This document shows positions 51,717 through 53,732 of a stretch of 53,732 bases of DNA, one piece after another; position 1 is the first letter of the stretch, and each line of letters starts with the position of its first letter. The position numbers and the translations under genes are program-made. The notes below the pieces were generated by a model. It did no database searches, had not been told where the DNA came from, and saw nothing but the letters and a program-made list of their open reading frames with translations. Source of the DNA: Candidatus Saccharimonadota bacterium (GTDB taxonomy: Bacteria > Patescibacteriota > Saccharimonadia > Saccharimonadales > Saccharimonadaceae); NCBI GenBank assembly GCA_905371715.1, contig CAJPLV010000005.1, positions 1 to 53,732 of the forward strand, written 5' to 3'.

Positions 51717-52061
51717 GTGCCTACGAAGAAGATCAAGCGTCTTATCACTCTGGTCCTGACTATTGGGGTCAGCTCTATCGGCATGATCCCAATCATGTCC
51801 GGGGTTGCTCATGCAGCTCCGTCCCACTGCATGTCGGGCTGGGCGAGCGATGGTGTCGCTCGTACAGAATGCAGCTACGGGACTGGTCAATTCCGTGCTG
51901 GAATCCCTTGCAAATCGATCCTTACTCTTGGCTACGGTTTCACACAGTACAGTCCGTGGGTTAACCAAGGTCAGGTCGCTGTGGTTCGTTGCCCTGCCGG
52001 AGCGTGGCTCTGGCACGACATTCCCGGCGGTCCTCAGATCATCGTGGAGACACGCAACTAG
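51717..52061 (+). CDS. Small secreted four-cysteine protein
   Basis: 114 residues. Classical Sec signal peptide: basic PTKKIKR, hydrophobic LITLVLTIGVSSIGMIPIM, cleavage after AHA (about residue 33). The mature ~80 residues contain four cysteines (SHCMSG, TECSYG, IPCKS, VRCPA), likely two disulfides, and many Trp/Tyr/Gly residues. The style and codon use (GTC, ATC, CGT, GGT; GC-richer than flanks) resemble small secreted proteins of actinobacteria, the usual hosts of Saccharibacteria. No family recognised. GTG start with an AAAGG site. Bounded by a leader hairpin and a 14-bp terminator hairpin. Confidence 0.78.
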   Translation: MPTKKIKRLITLVLTIGVSSIGMIPIMSGVAHAAPSHCMSGWASDGVARTECSYGTGQFRAGIPCKSILTLGYGFTQYSPWVNQGQVAVVRCPAGAWLWHDIPGGPQIIVETRN

Positions 52062-52112
52062 TCTACAGGACTTATTGGCTTCTTTGTTGACTTGTCGCAG
52101 AGTGTCCGCGTC

Positions 52113-52147
52113 AAAGTGCCCCATCAGTTTTTTTGATGGGGCACTTT
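52113..52147 (+). terminator. 14-bp hairpin after the secreted protein gene
   Basis: Perfect inverted repeat 52113-52126 with 52134-52147 around a T-rich 7-nt loop. The 3' T run is only three nt, so it may be a terminator or an RNA-stabilising 3' end. Confidence 0.75.
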
Positions 52148-52424
52148 AAATTAGCAATAAACTCTTGTTAAATACAATATACAGTGGTACGAGCGACTTA
52201 AGTATCCCTTTGTATATTAACAACTACTCGGCAAAAGCCCACAGATATAGTCGCACGCGCTGGTGGTCTGCTATACACCTGGTCATGCGTTAAAACTGAC
52301 TACTTTTCTTATAATATATGCGGAAACTTTTAGCGGTTGCTTATGAGATCATGACGGAGATACTGAGCGAGCTGGAAATCTCTGCTAATTTAGCGAATGA
52401 GAGTAATTATAAAAATCTAGAGAA
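52148..52424. other. Intergenic stretch, no confident gene
   Basis: AT-rich. An interrupted inverted repeat is present (TTGTTA...ATATACA near 52167-52185 and TGTATATTAACAA near 52211-52223). A TATAAT lies at 52310-52315. A 39-codon ORF (52318-52437) starts just after it and overlaps the end of rlmH on the other strand; the 2-nt spacing to its ATG makes it doubtful, although an internal ATG exists. Confidence 0.35.
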
Positions 52425-52880
52425 CTACTCGTGGTGATATTTTCCGCCTCGGGCGATTTCTTGTGCGCGATATAATTGCTCAATAAGGATAAGCCGCACC
52501 AACTGGTGAGGAAATACGAGCGGACTGAGCGACCATACTAGATTAGCACGAGCACGCAATGCATCGGTAACGCCATATGCGCCGCCGATAACAAAGGTGG
52601 GTGTGCGGTTGCTTGTGAATGCCCGGTCAAGAGATCGCGACAGGACGGGGGAGTTAAGCAGTTTCCCGCGTTCATCAAGGACGATAACGAAATCATCTGA
52701 TCGGCAACGAGACAATATGCGTTCAGATTCATCGCGGCGAGCCTTATTGTCATCAAGCGGACTGTGCGACAATAATTCCCACGTGATATTCCACGGACGT
52801 TGCAAGCGTTTTTGATAACGCTCTATGCCAGCAGCAACCCAGGGCTCGTGTTTTTTACCGATAGCAATGATTTTAAGCAT
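52425..52880 (-). CDS. rlmH: 23S rRNA (pseudouridine1915-N3)-methyltransferase
   Basis: 151 residues, SPOUT/trefoil-knot methyltransferase: MLKIIAIGKKHEPWVAAGI start, FVIVLDERGKLLNSPVLSRS, FVIGGAYGV (SAM site), WSLSPLVFPHQLVRLILIEQ and the C-terminal GKYHHE. Methylates pseudouridine 1915 in helix 69 of 23S rRNA. Start at 52880 overlaps the HIT gene stop by 8 bp; the longer reading to 52925 adds residues absent from the family. Confidence 0.95.
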   Translation of the reverse strand: MLKIIAIGKKHEPWVAAGIERYQKRLQRPWNITWELLSHSPLDDNKARRDESERILSRCRSDDFVIVLDERGKLLNSPVLSRSLDRAFTSNRTPTFVIGGAYGVTDALRARANLVWSLSPLVFPHQLVRLILIEQLYRAQEIARGGKYHHE

Positions 52881-53271
52881 TAGTTCGCAGTTTTTCTGCC
52901 ATAGCAGCAAGCGCGTCATGGTCAACTGGCGATTCTGTATCCTGTGGCTGCTTTAATTCCGCTTCGCTGCCGATCGGAATCAGATGGATATGCGCATGCG
53001 GCACACCATATCCCATCACGACCGAGGCAACGCGCGGGCGAATCTTGAGGCGCTCAATGTGTTTCGCAAGACGCTTTGCAACGTTCCAGAGGTGAGCGTA
53101 CGTGTCGTCGTCTAAGTCCCACAAGCTATCAACTTGTTTTTTTGGAATAACGAGCGTATGTCCCTCAACTTGCGGATGAATGTCAAGAAATGCAATCGTT
53201 TTGTCATCTTCGTAGATCTTGTGGCAAGGCAGTTCGCCTTTAATAATTTTAGTAAAAATTGAATCTTCCAT
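52873..53271 (-). CDS. HIT family protein
   Basis: 132 residues: DSIFTKIIKGELPCHKIYED, FLDIHPQVEGHTLVIPKK and the histidine triad GVPHAHIHLIP. Hint-like nucleotide hydrolase or transferase acting on AMP-linked substrates. The region between (MGYGVPHAH) follows the Hint pattern. In an operon with rlmH (8-bp overlap). The ATG lies 6 nt after a TATAAT box; the reading to 53370 would run into the tRNA gene region. Confidence 0.94.
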   Translation of the reverse strand: MEDSIFTKIIKGELPCHKIYEDDKTIAFLDIHPQVEGHTLVIPKKQVDSLWDLDDDTYAHLWNVAKRLAKHIERLKIRPRVASVVMGYGVPHAHIHLIPIGSEAELKQPQDTESPVDHDALAAMAEKLRTNA

Positions 53272-53277
53272 ACCTAT

Positions 53278-53283
53278 ATTATA
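53278..53283 (-). promoter_or_regulatory. -10 box of HIT-rlmH operon, leaderless
   Basis: TATAAT on the minus strand ending 6 nt before the HIT ATG. It is 14 bp from the tRNA-Ser(CGA) -10 box on the other strand. Confidence 0.68.
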
Positions 53284-53297
53284 CACCGTGCATCTGG

Positions 53298-53303
53298 TAT
53301 AAT
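53298..53303 (+). promoter_or_regulatory. Extended -10 promoter of tRNA-Ser(CGA)
   Basis: TATAAT preceded by TGG, 13 nt before the mature tRNA 5' end. Confidence 0.75.
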
Positions 53304-53316
53304 ACGTAGGCAACAT

Positions 53317-53404
53317 GGAGAGGTGCAGGAGTGGTTGAACTGGCCGCTCTCGAAAAGCGGTATGGGGCAACTCATCGAGGGTTCGAATCCCTCCCTCTCC
53401 GCCA
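53317..53404 (+). tRNA. tRNA-Ser (anticodon CGA)
   Basis: Class II tRNA: acceptor GGAGAGG/CCTCTCC, anticodon loop CTCGAAA giving CGA (reads UCG), long variable arm, encoded CCA at 53402-53404. Third serine tRNA in the window, after GCU and GGA. Confidence 0.96.
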
Positions 53405-53406
53405 TG

Positions 53407-53440
53407 AATAATACGCGAGGCTTGCTCGCGTATTATTTTT
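53407..53440. terminator. Strong bidirectional rho-independent terminator
   Basis: 13-bp perfect stem (53407-53419 with 53425-53437), 5-nt loop, five T on the plus strand ending the tRNA; AT-rich stem base gives A/T runs on both sides, so it can also serve the convergent permease gene. Confidence 0.9.
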
Positions 53441-53459
53441 GTAGCATGACTAAACCTGC

Positions 53460-53732
53460 TTACCGCCGCGCGAACATTTCTTTAAGCGACACCTTACGGC
53501 TGTACTCAAGTGCACCGAAGCGGAATACGCGTACGGCGAGTATTAGTACAAATATTGATGAGGCAAGTAAAATGAGTGCGCCTGCAGCAATTTCCCATGG
53601 CTGTAGGTTGCCGGCGGCGTTACGCATGAGCAGGGGGATCGGCGAGGTTAGCGGAAAGAGGCTCAAAAACCGTACGATCGGTGCATCTGGCATTGAGATA
53701 AACAGCGACACAGCATAGAGTGGTCCATATAG
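53460..53732 (-). CDS. ABC-2 type transporter permease, C-terminal end (cut by window edge)
   Basis: Last 90 residues of a membrane protein whose start lies beyond the right edge; the frame stays open to the last base. The pattern LFPLTSPIPLLMRNAAG, PWEIAAGALILLASSIFVLI, then VRVFRFGALEYSRKVSLKEM is typical of the C-terminus of ABC-2/NatB-type permeases (Na+ or drug efflux). Basic cytoplasmic end. Its ATPase partner is not visible. Confidence 0.82.
   Translation of the reverse strand, partial: LYGPLYAVSLFISMPDAPIVRFLSLFPLTSPIPLLMRNAAGNLQPWEIAAGALILLASSIFVLILAVRVFRFGALEYSRKVSLKEMFARR

Noticed and set aside
52160..52225. Interrupted AT-rich inverted repeat as an attachment site or insertion-sequence end
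   Set aside because: The arms need a 5-nt bulge to pair, and no transposase, integrase or target duplication is nearby.
52318..52437. 39-codon ORF after a TATAAT box
   Set aside because: The -10 box ends only 2 nt before the ATG, there is no ribosome-binding site, and its end is antisense to conserved RlmH C-terminal residues.

Overview
The window looks like a chromosome segment from a Patescibacteria/CPR bacterium, most likely a Candidatus Saccharibacteria (TM7) member. This is an inference from gene content: there is no rRNA here to prove it. Genes are packed tightly with many 4-14 bp overlaps. Informational and cell-wall genes dominate over biosynthesis. There are many short, Pro/Gln/Ala-rich membrane proteins of unknown function. 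The MurE-like ligase, DnaG and PolA carry unusual active-site variants, and two FemX-like proteins are present. UGA acts as a stop codon (several ATGA stop/start overlaps), which argues against the recoded SR1/Gracilibacteria or Mycoplasma codes. No CRISPR array, insertion sequence or integrase was seen.

Layout. 1-5.2 kb: 5' part of RNase J, a membrane protein, PNPase (RNA decay), a Nudix hydrolase and a GNAT acetyltransferase. 5.3-7.2 kb: tRNA-Ser(GCU), a membrane protein, tRNA-Arg(GCG) and a heptad-repeat coiled-coil protein. 7.3-9.2 kb: LCP-family and VanZ-like envelope genes. 9.3-10 kb: an overlapping gene pair ending in a DUF2335-like membrane protein. 10-16.05 kb: a six-gene exopolysaccharide operon on the minus strand (Wzz, priming sugar transferase, GT4, polymerase, GT2, flippase). 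16.2-25.1 kb: an anchored protein with two repeats, TruB, a DHH-like pseudoenzyme, ribosomal protein S20, HolA, MutM, a HAD protein and unknowns. 25.2-31.7 kb: replication/transcription core (PolA, a dephospho-CoA-kinase-like P-loop protein, DUF4190-like protein, RpoD, DnaG). 31.7-34.5 kb: membrane protein, MmcQ/YjbR, CorA, oligoribonuclease. 34.5-36 kb: a decayed gene, a GC-rich small gene behind a consensus promoter and a long structured leader, and tRNA-Ser(GGA). 36.1-38.3 kb: a MacB-like ABC pair. 38.4-47.9 kb: phosphoglucose/phosphomannose isomerase, FemX, MurE-like ligase, TsaD-TsaC, a second FemX, ValS. 47.9-52.1 kb: AT-richer accessory stretch with a second ABC pair and a small secreted four-cysteine protein. 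52.4-53.7 kb: RlmH, HIT, tRNA-Ser(CGA) and the end of an ABC-2 permease.

How it fits together. Polysaccharide assembly genes, LCP (polymer-to-wall ligase family), VanZ-like protein, MurE-like ligase, two FemX proteins and PGI/PMI all point to investment in a decorated Gram-positive-type envelope. TsaD and TsaC supply the t6A tRNA modification. RNase J, PNPase and oligoribonuclease form an RNA-decay set.

The most striking sequence-wide signal is the placement of promoters. At least fourteen genes have a -10-like hexamer ending exactly 6-7 nt before the start codon, so their mRNAs should begin at or next to the AUG (leaderless), while another set has clear AGGAG Shine-Dalgarno leaders. Other points worth a second look are a DNA primase that has lost all four zinc ligands, a Pol I with an HDS motif C and no recognisable proofreading residues, a possible attenuator before valS, a 260-nt structured leader at 35.5 kb, and a secreted Cys-rich protein next to an ABC exporter-like operon.
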